Assembly (NCBI GenBank): GCA_946221915.1
Contig: CAMIKG010000004.1
Coordinates: 102,774 to 166,773 of the forward strand
DNA length: 64,000 bases
Source: an uncultured Erwinia sp.
GTDB lineage: Bacteria; Pseudomonadota; Gammaproteobacteria; Enterobacterales; Enterobacteriaceae
Direction of reading: 5' to 3'
Shown here: piece after piece, positions 50,684 through 60,190 of the stretch
Numbering within the stretch: position 1 is the stretch's first letter
How the letters are laid out: every line of letters starts with the position of its first letter
Made by a program: the position numbers and the translations under genes
Notes under the pieces: generated by a model
Database searches by the model: none
What the model was told of the DNA's origin: nothing
What the model saw: only the letters and a program-made list of their open reading frames with translations

Positions 50684-53341
50684 TCACTTCTGTTCGCCAG
50701 AGGAATTATCATCGTTATACGGCGCCATACGCTTGCGGGTATGACGTCTCAGCATCAGCCAGGTGCAGCCGCCGGTTATCACAGAGAACAGTAGTGCCGA
50801 CAACGCCAACAGTACCGAATGCTGGTTGGCATACCAGACGATCATCATATACCAGGGCATCTGGCCGCTTGGGAACTGCGGGCCGACGCGGAAACTGCGG
50901 ATGCCGTTCTCATCGGTAATAATCGCGGTGTCGCCACGAATACCGGCGTTAATCCGCGCTGAATTGAGATCGTCATGTAGGTTCAGCAGTTGCTGATCGC
51001 TGGTGGCGATGGTCATTACCACCAGACGGTCCTGGCTCCACGGCGAACGGTAACTGACAAAACCACGCCAGGATTCATTGGAAGAGAAGTAGCGGTCCGC
51101 ATCCAGCGGCTTGCGATACCAGTCGCCCGTCAGCCAGCTGCGCACTTTATCCGCGCCATCAAGATCTTTCACACCGAAGGTATGCTCTGAGGCGTTATAC
51201 GGTGAACTTTGCAGCATCTGCTGGTTAAACGCGGTTTGCGCCATGGTGGAGATCGCCAGCACATCGCTGTTTTTCAGGCGTTCGAGGCTTGAACCACCCG
51301 CCGGAATACCAAACATCACCATATTGTGATCGAGGGTGGCGCCCGTGGCGTTACCCGCGCGTCCGGCCATATCCAGCAGCGCGCTGATTTCCGCATCGCC
51401 TGGTTTGGCTGGCAGCATCAGCACGGTCTGCGAGAAATCCGCCATGCGTGAGAACGGGAACGACGCGCCGACGAAATAGGAGAGGTTCGGCAGCAGCGTG
51501 AAGTGGCGTGTGTTGCTGAGGTCGATCGATGAACTCTCTTCGATACGGCTCTTGATATTGTTGTTCAGCAGCACACCGCACGGCGCGTCCGCTTTTGGCT
51601 TAATGTTGAAATAGAGCTGCAGCTGGTTATCGCCGTAGATCAGGTAGGGTTCCAGCTTCAGGGTGTAACTTTCCTGGCGCGCGTCGCCGCCCAGCCGGTG
51701 CCAGATATTCTCCAGCAGCCCCACCTTATTCACCGTCAGGTTACGCAGGAAGGTGCCGTTCAGCGTGACGTTAAGGTAAGAGTTGTTTTCGTCAATCCAG
51801 CTCTCCGCCGGGAAGCGGTAGTCCAGCCGCACCGGAATGGTTTCACCATCCCACAGGAACAGGTCCGGCGCAGCGCGGAAGTTGACGCGCAGCGCGTCGT
51901 GCCAGATGCCGTTGGTGGTCAGACTCTGATCTTTACGCAGCAATTCAGCAAGACGCACCGGGCGGTCAGTGTTAATCCAGCGTGGCGCGTCATATGGCTT
52001 GCGCATCGGGATCGTCTGCGCCGCCACATCGAGCGATGGTTCATCCACCGTCAGCGGCGCGCGGATTAAGCGGTACGCCGCCTGACGCAGTTGATCTTCA
52101 TCTTTACCGATCACCAGCATCAGTTTGTAAGTCGGGTTATCCGGGTTGTTAACCACTTGCAGCGTCGGGCCATTAACGGCTGGCAGCGTCAGGCTGCCAA
52201 TCTTCTCTCCCGGCTGACCAAACACAATGCCGTTTTTTTCCGGCAGCTGGTTACGCAGCACCGGGAAACGCGCGCCACGGTAATCGGCCTGAATGCCCAT
52301 CCACGAAGAGACAATCGCGGCGGCAGTGACCTGTGCCGGCGTTACCGCAGCCGGAAAGACCATCGGTATCGTTGCAGCAGTCATCTGCAGCGGATCGATA
52401 AACGGACGCGGGAAGTTGCGCAGGCTGGTGCCAATATCCAGCTGCTGGCCCTCCAGCGACAAACGAGTCTGCGGCAGAATCACCACCTGATACTGCGCCG
52501 CGCTATCGCGTTCGCACAACAGCTGGTCGGCATCGTTAATCTTGAAGCTCAGGTTGTTGCTCGACACCACCATCGCCGCCGGAATATCCAGCTGGTAGGT
52601 GGCGCTGTCGCTGTCTGAAGCGTTCAGCGGCAGCGTGCCCAGCGGCTGACCGTTCAGCATCAGCTGGATCGAAGTGTTACGCGCCGCCAGCGCCGGTGAG
52701 ACATGCAGCGACAGATCGAGGCGCGCATTGGTAATCACCTGATCGCTCGGCAGAGTAAACACAATCCCCGAGGTCAGCTGGCCGCCGCTCAGGGTAATAC
52801 CGTTCTGCTGGCCCATTTGCGCCACGGTGACGCTGGTCGAAACCGGGTGAAACGCCAGACCTGCCGTGCCGGCATCCAGCGAAGGCGTGATTTCCGGCGC
52901 GGCATCAGCTGACGGGCTGCTCGTCACGCCCGTCTCTGCAGGCGTAAAGAGTGGCGCACTGACCATACCGCCGCTATTCGCAGGCGTGAAAAGTTGCGGG
53001 CTGGCTGTAGCGCCCGCATCCGCTGACGGCGTCGCTGACGCACCTGCGGTGCTCTCTTGCGCAGGCGCAGTGTCAGGGGTGGCATCCGGCGTATCCGCTG
53101 GCGGCAATGGCGCGCTGAAGGTCGGTGCAGGCATTGCGTCCGCCGGAGCATAAGGGGCAGCACCAGCCGTCGAGCGCAGGTTCTGCTCCGCTGCACTGTT
53201 GACGTCCGCTGGCGCGGGCACCTGCGACAGCGCGTCATGGTCCTGCGTGACACTCTGTTGTTCAACCGCCCATGCGCCACTCAGGGAGACACTGCCGCCA
53301 ATCACGGTCGCCAGCAGCGTCCTGACAAAAAATTGCTTCAT
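50684..53341 (-). CDS. bcsB: BcsB, class I operon, with long Ala/Pro/Thr-rich N-terminal linker
   Basis: 885 residues. A signal peptide (cleavage near residue 25, AWA-VEQ) is followed by about 135 low-complexity residues rich in Ala, Pro, Thr and Ser, which include two copies of a LFTPA(N/E)(S/T)G motif. The normal BcsB periplasmic domains and a C-terminal transmembrane helix (SVLLALSALLFSVITGGCTW) then follow. Compared with the class II copy (766 aa) the extra length is mostly this linker. It overlaps the bcsA stop by 4 bases (ATGA). Confidence 0.94.
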   Translation of the reverse strand: MKQFFVRTLLATVIGGSVSLSGAWAVEQQSVTQDHDALSQVPAPADVNSAAEQNLRSTAGAAPYAPADAMPAPTFSAPLPPADTPDATPDTAPAQESTAGASATPSADAGATASPQLFTPANSGGMVSAPLFTPAETGVTSSPSADAAPEITPSLDAGTAGLAFHPVSTSVTVAQMGQQNGITLSGGQLTSGIVFTLPSDQVITNARLDLSLHVSPALAARNTSIQLMLNGQPLGTLPLNASDSDSATYQLDIPAAMVVSSNNLSFKINDADQLLCERDSAAQYQVVILPQTRLSLEGQQLDIGTSLRNFPRPFIDPLQMTAATIPMVFPAAVTPAQVTAAAIVSSWMGIQADYRGARFPVLRNQLPEKNGIVFGQPGEKIGSLTLPAVNGPTLQVVNNPDNPTYKLMLVIGKDEDQLRQAAYRLIRAPLTVDEPSLDVAAQTIPMRKPYDAPRWINTDRPVRLAELLRKDQSLTTNGIWHDALRVNFRAAPDLFLWDGETIPVRLDYRFPAESWIDENNSYLNVTLNGTFLRNLTVNKVGLLENIWHRLGGDARQESYTLKLEPYLIYGDNQLQLYFNIKPKADAPCGVLLNNNIKSRIEESSSIDLSNTRHFTLLPNLSYFVGASFPFSRMADFSQTVLMLPAKPGDAEISALLDMAGRAGNATGATLDHNMVMFGIPAGGSSLERLKNSDVLAISTMAQTAFNQQMLQSSPYNASEHTFGVKDLDGADKVRSWLTGDWYRKPLDADRYFSSNESWRGFVSYRSPWSQDRLVVMTIATSDQQLLNLHDDLNSARINAGIRGDTAIITDENGIRSFRVGPQFPSGQMPWYMMIVWYANQHSVLLALSALLFSVITGGCTWLMLRRHTRKRMAPYNDDNSSGEQK

Positions 53342-55449
53342 GCCGCGTTATCCTCTTGCACCTGACTGGCCTCTTCTTTTTTAGCTCTGTTTTTCTTGCG
53401 ACGATCCTGCCAGGTGAGCCAGAACAGCTCAAAGACGGTGCGGATAATCGTTAACAGCGAACGCACAGGGTTATCCGGTTTATGCGGTGGCTGAATCCAG
53501 GCGTCAGCACGCGCCAGCACCACACGCACCAGCTCGCGGCGACGCGACAGTGGCATCTCTTCAAACTGCAGGCGGATCACGCCGTCGCTGGCATCAATGG
53601 TTCTGACCGGAATGCTGATGGTGCCGGAGTTCAGCAGCACATCAATCTCTTCAATTTCATCCGTTTCATGGCGATTATCCGGCGCAGTGATCTGCGCGCC
53701 GCCCATCGACAGGTCCACCGAGGTGGTACGTGAGGAGATACCGCTGGCGTAGTGGATAATCACCGGCAGTTTCACTTCGATACGGATGGTTTTACGCGTC
53801 TGGCGCGTTTCGCGCGCCACGGCAATCGCCGCCATCAGAATGATCAGGCTGAAAATCGCCCAGCCGACGTTCAGCGCCACCACATTCGGGTCAACGCCAA
53901 AATAGTCATGGGCAATGGCGCGCGTCACACCGGCGACAATGCCGATGGTCAGCAGAACCGCGGTAATCACATGCGGGCGCACAATATTGAAGTCGAAGAA
54001 ACCGACATCCAGCAGGCCGCCTTTATCCGTCACGTTAAATTTACCGTGCTTCGGCGACAGCATGGTGATCAGCGTCGGGATCACCAGGTGGAATGCCATT
54101 ACCGTTTCATAGATTTCACCCCAGAAGGTGTAGCGATAGCGGCCATTCATCCGCGAGTTAACGTACAGCGACATCACCAGATGCGGCAGCACGTAGGCGA
54201 AGATCAGCGATGCCGAAGAGTGAATGATATTCAGGTTAAACAGCAGATACGCCAGCGGCGCGGTGAGGAACACCACGCGCGGCAGGCCAAACTGGAAGTG
54301 CAGCATGGCGTTGAGATAACACAGGCGCTGCTGCCATTTCAGGCCACGGCCGAGCAGCGGGTTATCGACGCGGAAAATCTGCGTCATGCCACGCGCCCAG
54401 CGGGTACGCTGGACGATATGCAGACCGAGACGTTCCGTCGCCAGTCCTGCCGCCAGCGGAATCGCCAGAAACGCGGAACCCCAGCCCAGACGCTGCATTT
54501 TCAGTGCGGTATGCGCATCTTCGGTCACCGTTTCCACCGCAAAGCCGCCAATCTCTTCCAGCGCCGAACGGCGGATCACCGCACAGGAGCCGCAGAAGAA
54601 GGTGGCGTTCCAGTTATCGTTGCCCTGCTGTACCGGACCATAGAACAGCGCCCCTTCGTTCGGGATGCTGCGCGCGGCGCGCAGGTTACGTTCAAACGGG
54701 TCCGGCGAATAGAAGTAGTGTGGCGTCTGCAGCAGCGCCAGCTTCGGATCTTTCAGGAAAGGCCCCACCGTCGCCTGCAGGAAGGTGCGGGTTGCTACGT
54801 GGTCACAGTCAAAGACGCAAATCAGTTCGCCTTTGGTGATTTTCATCGCGTGGTTGAGGTTACCCGCTTTCGCGTGGGAGTTATCTTCACGGGTAATATA
54901 GCCGACGCCGACATCGGCAGCGAACACCGCGAACTCACTACGTTTACCGTCATCCAGCAAATAAACTTTGATCTTGTCGCGCGGGTAATCGATACACTGC
55001 GCCGCCAGCACGGTATCACGCACTACGTCGAGGCTTTCGTTATAGGTTGGCACATAGATATCGACAGTTGGCCACAGGCTGACGTCGTCCGGCAGCGGCT
55101 CAATGGTGCGTTTTAATGGCCAGGTGGTTTGCAGGAAACCAAGGATTAAAATCAGCCAGACATAAAGTTCGGCAAGGAATAAACCAATTCCCAGGATGGC
55201 TTCAATTTCAGAATTGAAGTGCAGGGTTTCAGTTGCGCGCCAGTAAATATAGCGGGTGGACATTAACGCCGCGAGTATCACCATCACAATAGAAATTTTA
55301 TTGCTTTTACTGCGTCCGAGTAAAAACATGATGGCAATACTGATTAAGCCAAAAATATATTGTTTCTGGCTGTCCATCGGCGTGATAACAATCACAGCGG
55401 CGACAGGTAATAAAATCAGCAGCAGCAGATAATAGAGCGCTTTATTCAT
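53338..55449 (-). CDS. bcsA: Cellulose synthase catalytic subunit BcsA, class I operon
   Basis: 703 residues, without the long N-terminal extension of the class II enzyme. The catalytic motifs are DDG at 166, DCD at 214-216, FFCGS, TED at 309-311 and QRTRW at 347-351. The PilZ domain has R552-KTI-R556 and a canonical D579-LSMG-G584, so c-di-GMP control is expected. A long soluble tail of about 50 basic and polar residues ends the protein. AGGA lies 7 bases before the ATG. The start is 74 bases after the bcsQ stop, the largest gap in this operon. Confidence 0.96.
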   Translation of the reverse strand: MNKALYYLLLLILLPVAAVIVITPMDSQKQYIFGLISIAIMFLLGRSKSNKISIVMVILAALMSTRYIYWRATETLHFNSEIEAILGIGLFLAELYVWLILILGFLQTTWPLKRTIEPLPDDVSLWPTVDIYVPTYNESLDVVRDTVLAAQCIDYPRDKIKVYLLDDGKRSEFAVFAADVGVGYITREDNSHAKAGNLNHAMKITKGELICVFDCDHVATRTFLQATVGPFLKDPKLALLQTPHYFYSPDPFERNLRAARSIPNEGALFYGPVQQGNDNWNATFFCGSCAVIRRSALEEIGGFAVETVTEDAHTALKMQRLGWGSAFLAIPLAAGLATERLGLHIVQRTRWARGMTQIFRVDNPLLGRGLKWQQRLCYLNAMLHFQFGLPRVVFLTAPLAYLLFNLNIIHSSASLIFAYVLPHLVMSLYVNSRMNGRYRYTFWGEIYETVMAFHLVIPTLITMLSPKHGKFNVTDKGGLLDVGFFDFNIVRPHVITAVLLTIGIVAGVTRAIAHDYFGVDPNVVALNVGWAIFSLIILMAAIAVARETRQTRKTIRIEVKLPVIIHYASGISSRTTSVDLSMGGAQITAPDNRHETDEIEEIDVLLNSGTISIPVRTIDASDGVIRLQFEEMPLSRRRELVRVVLARADAWIQPPHKPDNPVRSLLTIIRTVFELFWLTWQDRRKKNRAKKEEASQVQEDNAA

Positions 55450-55523
55450 GGTGCATCCTGGGAACAGGGATTAATAGTTATTGCTCAATGGCGTTATATT
55501 GCGGCGTCCGTGCCGTGACAGCT

Positions 55524-56321
55524 TTACAGCGAGCGCAGAGTAGCGTGGACTTCACCATCGCCCACTTTGATATCCAGCAACGATGCAAGGCGTTTGCTGA
55601 CCAGTTCAATATCGAACGCCGCGGCAGAGACCGGGCTAAAATCGAAAATCGAACGCTGCGACGCATTGGCTTCCGCCACACTCTCATCCCGGTGCACCAC
55701 GCCCAGCAGTTTTTCACCCAGACGCTGTTGCATAAACGCCGTAACATCGCGGCTGATATTGCGGCGCGCATCGCTCTGATTCAGAACAAAATAGTGGCCC
55801 AGCTTCTCATTCAGGGAAGCACCAGTCATACGATTGTTTTCAATATGCGGCAGCAGTGACAGCGAAGCGGTATCCGCCAGCATCACCACCAGATGCAGAT
55901 CGGCCAGCGCGCTCATGGCTTTCAGCGCGGGTCCTGGTCCTGGCGGGAAGTCGGCAAGGATCACCAGTCCCGGATAGTTGAGCACTGTATCCAGCCCGCG
56001 ACGCAGGAAATGCGGGTCATGCGTCAGGTTCTCTTCAAACGCCACGCGCTGCTCTTCTGTGACATCGCCATACGGCAGTACAAAAATATTGCCGCCGGTG
56101 GTAAGGATCGACTGGCTCCAGTCGGAGTTCTCGGCTGATTTTGCGACAAATCCACGGCCATCGGAAAGCGGGACGCCAAAGTGCAAACGCAGCGCGTTCT
56201 GCACATCAAAATCGACGACCAGCACTTTGCTCCCCGCGCGCGCCAGCGCGTAGGCGAGATTCGCCGTCATCGTGGTTTTACCCACCCCACCCTTGGGGGA
56301 ACAAACGCAAACTAACGGCAT
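55524..56321 (-). CDS. bcsQ: BcsQ, class I (canonical MinD-type ATPase)
   Basis: 265 residues of the MinD/ParA family. It has the full deviant Walker A K-G-G-V-G-K-T-T (residues 10-17) and the DFDVQN and ILADFPPGPGP segments. It should bind and hydrolyse ATP, unlike the class II copy. The likely role is polar or septal placement, or assembly, of the class I cellulose machine. It overlaps the upstream bcsO by 10 bases and is followed by bcsA. Confidence 0.92.
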   Translation of the reverse strand: MPLVCVCSPKGGVGKTTMTANLAYALARAGSKVLVVDFDVQNALRLHFGVPLSDGRGFVAKSAENSDWSQSILTTGGNIFVLPYGDVTEEQRVAFEENLTHDPHFLRRGLDTVLNYPGLVILADFPPGPGPALKAMSALADLHLVVMLADTASLSLLPHIENNRMTGASLNEKLGHYFVLNQSDARRNISRDVTAFMQQRLGEKLLGVVHRDESVAEANASQRSIFDFSPVSAAAFDIELVSKRLASLLDIKVGDGEVHATLRSL

Positions 56322-56947
56322 AAGGCAATCTTCTCTAGCAAAGGTTTTAATGGTGTTTCTTTGGTTATGCCCGCCGTGACAGGCGCAGGGGCATGACGGG
56401 CATTAAACAGCTGGCGATAACGCACCGCGCGCACTTCCGCTGATTCAGATTGCGCAGGGGCAGGCGTCAGCTGCTCCGCGGTCTGCTGCAGTAGCGGGAA
56501 CACGGCGGGTGCAGACGCCGCTTCAGGTGCGGCGGACGCCAGTTGCGCCGCAGTCTGTTGCAGCAATGGCGCCACGGCAGGCTGAGGCGCGTGGCTGGCG
56601 GCTGGCGCCGGAGCAGCATCCGGCGCTGACTTTAATGTCGCGGCGATGCTGTCATAAAGCGAACCACCCTGCTTGCTCACCGACGGTGCCGTAACAAAGG
56701 TTTTCACCACCTGATGCACCGGTTTTGGCTGCGAGAATTCGCCCTGCTCTATCGGTTGCGGCTGAATCAGATCAATGCTCTGCCCGCGTTCCAGCGCCGA
56801 GTCATTGTTGTTGTCATTGAGTAATTGCTTGATGATCGCCCAGTTAGTGGAACCAGATTCAATAGTCTGTTCAGACATGTCCTTGAATTTGATGTTATTT
56901 GTTTGAGTTTTTTCTTTAAAACGCTGCAGATCATCATAACTTTTCAT
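56312..56947 (-). CDS. bcsO: BcsO-like proline-rich protein, first gene of class I operon
   Basis: 211 residues. The N terminus (MKSYDDLQRFKEKTQTNNIK, then FKDMS) and the C-terminal RYRQLF plus PLKPLLEKI are separated by an Ala/Pro/Gln-rich middle that repeats a P-L-L-Q-Q-T-A-(A/E)-Q-L motif twice. This matches my memory of BcsO, an accessory protein at the head of class I bcs operons; its molecular role is unknown. The 338-base AT-rich gap before dppF presumably holds the operon promoter. The end overlaps bcsQ by 10 bases. BcsP is the alternative name to check. Confidence 0.7.
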   Translation of the reverse strand: MKSYDDLQRFKEKTQTNNIKFKDMSEQTIESGSTNWAIIKQLLNDNNNDSALERGQSIDLIQPQPIEQGEFSQPKPVHQVVKTFVTAPSVSKQGGSLYDSIAATLKSAPDAAPAPAASHAPQPAVAPLLQQTAAQLASAAPEAASAPAVFPLLQQTAEQLTPAPAQSESAEVRAVRYRQLFNARHAPAPVTAGITKETPLKPLLEKIALCR

Positions 56948-57244
56948 ATGATTTCAACTGTCTTCGCTGGAGGGAATTCCGCAAAATATAGCACATATCA
57001 ATGGATTATGGTCAGAAGATTCTTAGTCCCGTCCAGTGACAATCAATCATATTTTTTTATCAGACTGATTTATTATCCATGGACAATTACAGCGGTAATT
57101 TATTATTTCCGTGACTATTTGAATAGCGAAATTCTCTTCAGTCACCACCGCTGGCGATAACAGCAAACAGGCATTTTCATATAAGAATGGCTAAAAGCGG
57201 GGAAATAAGTGGAATATTATATTCAGCGCGAGGAACTAAAAATG
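56948..57244. other. AT-rich gap upstream of the class I bcs operon
   Basis: About 300 bases of AT-rich sequence with no convincing gene. By position it carries the promoter of the bcsO-bcsZ operon. I could not assign -10/-35 elements with confidence. Confidence 0.4.
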
Positions 57245-57267
57245 TTGGCCGCCTAAAAGACGGCCAA
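57245..57267 (-). terminator. Terminator of the dpp operon
   Basis: TTGGCCG (57245-57251) and CGGCCAA (57261-57267) form a stem 18 bases beyond the dppF stop codon. AT-rich tracts lie on both sides, including a short T run on the minus strand. Confidence 0.75.
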
Positions 57268-57285
57268 TTTTGTTATTTGCTATTT

Positions 57286-58290
57286 TTAGCCAGCCTGCTG
57301 CTGTTCGTCCTGATCAACGGCAAAACAGGCAATTTGTTGTGCACCATACTGCTTCAGCTGTGGCTGCAACTGGCTGCAGGTAGCGAAACGGCGACGGCAG
57401 CGGGCATTGAACGCACAGCCCGGCGGTGGATTCAGCGGGCTGGGCAACTCACCGGTCAGTTTAATGCGCTCACGACGCTGATCCGGGTTCAGGCGCGGTG
57501 TCGCCGACAGTAATGCCTGGGTGTAAGGGTGGCGCGGATTGCTGAAAATCGCCTCTTTGCTGCCCTTTTCCACGCAACGGCCCAAATACATCACCATCAC
57601 TTCATCGGCAATATGTTCAACCACCGACAGATCGTGAGAAATAAACACATACGACAAGCCCAAATCCTGCTGCAAATCCATCATCAGGTTTAATACTTGC
57701 GCCCTAACGGAAACGTCCAGCGCCGAAACCGGTTCGTCGGCGATCAGCACATCCGGGTCCAGCATCAGTCCACGCGCAATGGCGATACGCTGACGCTGAC
57801 CGCCGGAAAACATATGCGGATAGCGGTCATAATGCTCAGTTTTTAAGCCCACTTTCGCCATCATTTCCAGCGTCTTTTCCCGCCGCTCTGCTTTGCTCAG
57901 CGTGGTATTAATCTGCAGCGGCTCTTCCAGAATCTGGCTGATCTTTTTGCGCGGGTTCAGCGAGCCATAGGGGTTCTGGAATACAATCTGGATTTTCTGC
58001 CGGCGCAATTTCTGCGCCTGTGGATCGTGCTTTAACAAATCCTGGCCGTGCCAGTACAACTCACCTTCTGTCGGCGTCTCGATCATGGTCAGCAGACGGC
58101 CGAGCGTGGATTTACCACAGCCGGATTCCCCCACCACCGCCAGCGTTTTGCCGCGCTCAAGATTGAAGGAGACGCCATCCAGCGCCTTCACCAGCCGCTC
58201 CTGACCAAACAGCCCTTTCTTCACCGGGTAGTGTTTTTTCAGATCGATAGCCTGCAGCAGATACTGCTGCGGCGTGGTTTCATGACTCAT
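57286..58290 (-). CDS. dppF: Dipeptide ABC transporter ATPase DppF
   Basis: 334 residues, the E. coli size. Walker A GESGCGKST, the signature FSGGQRQRIAIARGL and Walker B VLIADEP are all present, with the oligopeptide-transporter C-terminal extension PPGCAFNARCRRRFATC. That extension carries cysteines typical of the iron-sulfur cluster described for Dpp/Opp ATPases. The start at 58290 overlaps the dppD stop by 11 bases. It powers uptake of di- and tripeptides and haem with DppD and DppBC. Confidence 0.95.
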   Translation of the reverse strand: MSHETTPQQYLLQAIDLKKHYPVKKGLFGQERLVKALDGVSFNLERGKTLAVVGESGCGKSTLGRLLTMIETPTEGELYWHGQDLLKHDPQAQKLRRQKIQIVFQNPYGSLNPRKKISQILEEPLQINTTLSKAERREKTLEMMAKVGLKTEHYDRYPHMFSGGQRQRIAIARGLMLDPDVLIADEPVSALDVSVRAQVLNLMMDLQQDLGLSYVFISHDLSVVEHIADEVMVMYLGRCVEKGSKEAIFSNPRHPYTQALLSATPRLNPDQRRERIKLTGELPSPLNPPPGCAFNARCRRRFATCSQLQPQLKQYGAQQIACFAVDQDEQQQAG

Positions 58291-59266
58291 AAGTTGGTCT
58301 CCCGGCATCATCCAGAGGGAAGTGACATTTGGACTGACGCCCCGGAATAGTGCGGAGTTCAGGTTCTTCACTGCGGCAGCGTACGGTGGCGTACGGGCAG
58401 CGCGGATTCAGCAGACAGCCCTGCGGCCGGTCATATTTCCCCGGCACCACGCCCGGCAGCGAGGCCAGACGTGCTTTATCGGCGGCAAATTCCGGCAGCG
58501 CACGCAGCAGCGCCTGAGTGTAAGGATGACGCGGGGCGCGGAAGATATCTTCCGCCTTACCGATTTCCACCACCTGGCCGGCGTACATCACGATAATGTG
58601 CTGCGCCGCTTCCGCCACCAGCGCCAGATCGTGCGTGATCAGGATCAGCGCCATATTTTCCTGACGCTGCAGATCCAGCAGCAGCTCAATGATCTGCGCC
58701 TGAATGGTTACATCCAGCGCCGTGGTCGGTTCATCGGCAATCAGCAGTTTTGGCCGACAGGCAATCGCCATGGCGATCATCACGCGCTGGCTCATCCCCC
58801 CCGACAGCTGATGCGGATAGACATCAAGGCGCGACGCCGGATCGGGAATGCCCACCTGAGTCAGCAGGTCAATCGCGCGCTGGCGACGGGTACGGCGGTT
58901 GCCGCCCTGATGCACCTTAATCGCTTCCATAATCTGGTAGCCGACGGTGTAGCACGGATTCAGGCTGGTCATCGGGTCCTGGAAAATCATCGCCACTTCA
59001 GAACCCACCAGCTGGCGGCGCTCTTTCTCGGAGATTTTTTTCAGGTCGCGCTGGTTAAATTCCAGCTTATCGGCCATCACTTTGCCGGGATAATCGATAA
59101 GTCCCATGATCGCCAGTGAGCTGACCGATTTACCGGAACCGGATTCGCCCACAATACCCACGACCTGACCCTGTTCGACCTGGTAACTGATGCGGTCTAC
59201 CGCACGGAACGGTGCTTTCTCATCGCCGAAATGCACCGATAGTTTTTCTACATTTAATAACGCCAT
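58280..59266 (-). CDS. dppD: Dipeptide ABC transporter ATPase DppD
   Basis: 328 residues. Walker A GESGSGKSV, signature LSGGMSQRVMIAMAIA, Walker B LLIADEPTTALD and the C-terminal PQGCLLNPRCPYATVRC extension with the cysteine pattern of this family. It pairs with DppF as the ATPase heterodimer. It starts 12 bases after the dppC stop and overlaps dppF by 11 bases. Confidence 0.95.
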   Translation of the reverse strand: MALLNVEKLSVHFGDEKAPFRAVDRISYQVEQGQVVGIVGESGSGKSVSSLAIMGLIDYPGKVMADKLEFNQRDLKKISEKERRQLVGSEVAMIFQDPMTSLNPCYTVGYQIMEAIKVHQGGNRRTRRQRAIDLLTQVGIPDPASRLDVYPHQLSGGMSQRVMIAMAIACRPKLLIADEPTTALDVTIQAQIIELLLDLQRQENMALILITHDLALVAEAAQHIIVMYAGQVVEIGKAEDIFRAPRHPYTQALLRALPEFAADKARLASLPGVVPGKYDRPQGCLLNPRCPYATVRCRSEEPELRTIPGRQSKCHFPLDDAGRPTYES

Positions 59267-59278
59267 CTCGGTGCCTCG

Positions 59279-60181
59279 TTACTGCTTGAGTTTCGGATCA
59301 AGGGCATCGCGTAAGCCATCACCCATCAGGTTAAATGCCAGCACGGTCAGCAGAATCGACAGCCCCGGGAAGGTCACCACCCACCAGGCGCTTTGCGCAT
59401 ACTGCAGCACATCGGAGAGCATGGTGCCCCACTCCGGCGTGGGCGGCTGTGCACCCATTCCCAGGAAACCCAGCGCGGCCATATCGAGAATCGCGTTGGA
59501 AAAGCCCAGTGACGCCTGCACAATCAGCGGCGCCAGACAGTTCGGCAGAATGTTGACGAACATCTGGCGCAGCGGACCGGCGCCCGCCACACTGGAGGCA
59601 GTGACGTAATCACGGCTCACTTCTACCAGCACCGCAGCGCGCGTTAAGCGGATATAGTGCGGCAGCGCAACGAAGGTCAGCGCAATCGAGGCATTCACAA
59701 TCGACGGACCGAAGATCGCCACCAGCACCAGCGCCAGCAACAGACTTGGCAGCGCCAGCATAATATCCACCAGACGCATAATCGTGGCATCAACCGCACC
59801 GCCGCAATAACCGGCGAGCAGGCCGAACACCACGCCGAGGATCAGCGACAGCACCACCACCATGCAGCCCACCAGCAGCGACAGGCGCGCGCCATACATC
59901 AGGCGCGACAGCACATCGCGGCCCACATCATCAGTACCGAGAATAAATTCCCAGCTGCCGCCTTCCTGCCAGGCCGGTGGACGCAGCAGCGAATCGCGGA
60001 ACTGCTCCGCAGGCAGATGCGGCGCCAGCACATTGGCGAACACCGCGATAAGAATCATGATAACGATGTAAACCAGGCCAATAACCGCGCCTTTGTTACG
60101 TTTAAAGTAGTGCCAGAATTCCTGAATTGGGGTCATCGGCTTTGGTGCAGCAGTGATGCTGCCAGGATCAACTTGCGACAT
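59279..60181 (-). CDS. dppC: Dipeptide ABC transporter permease DppC
   Basis: 300 residues, the same length as in E. coli. The N-terminal cytoplasmic part and first helix (GAVIGLVYIVIMILIAVFAN) are followed by five more helices. The permease-ATPase coupling loop is AAALGFLGMGAQPPTPEWG. It starts 9 bases after the dppB stop. Confidence 0.95.
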   Translation of the reverse strand: MSQVDPGSITAAPKPMTPIQEFWHYFKRNKGAVIGLVYIVIMILIAVFANVLAPHLPAEQFRDSLLRPPAWQEGGSWEFILGTDDVGRDVLSRLMYGARLSLLVGCMVVVLSLILGVVFGLLAGYCGGAVDATIMRLVDIMLALPSLLLALVLVAIFGPSIVNASIALTFVALPHYIRLTRAAVLVEVSRDYVTASSVAGAGPLRQMFVNILPNCLAPLIVQASLGFSNAILDMAALGFLGMGAQPPTPEWGTMLSDVLQYAQSAWWVVTFPGLSILLTVLAFNLMGDGLRDALDPKLKQ

Positions 60182-60190
60182 GCTGGCCCC

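Noticed and set aside
53752..55116. A 454-codon open frame on the plus strand opposite the class I bcsA
   Set aside because: It is antisense to an unmistakable cellulose synthase gene. Its translation is rich in His, Arg and Gln with no recognisable domain, the usual mirror frame of a GC-rich gene.
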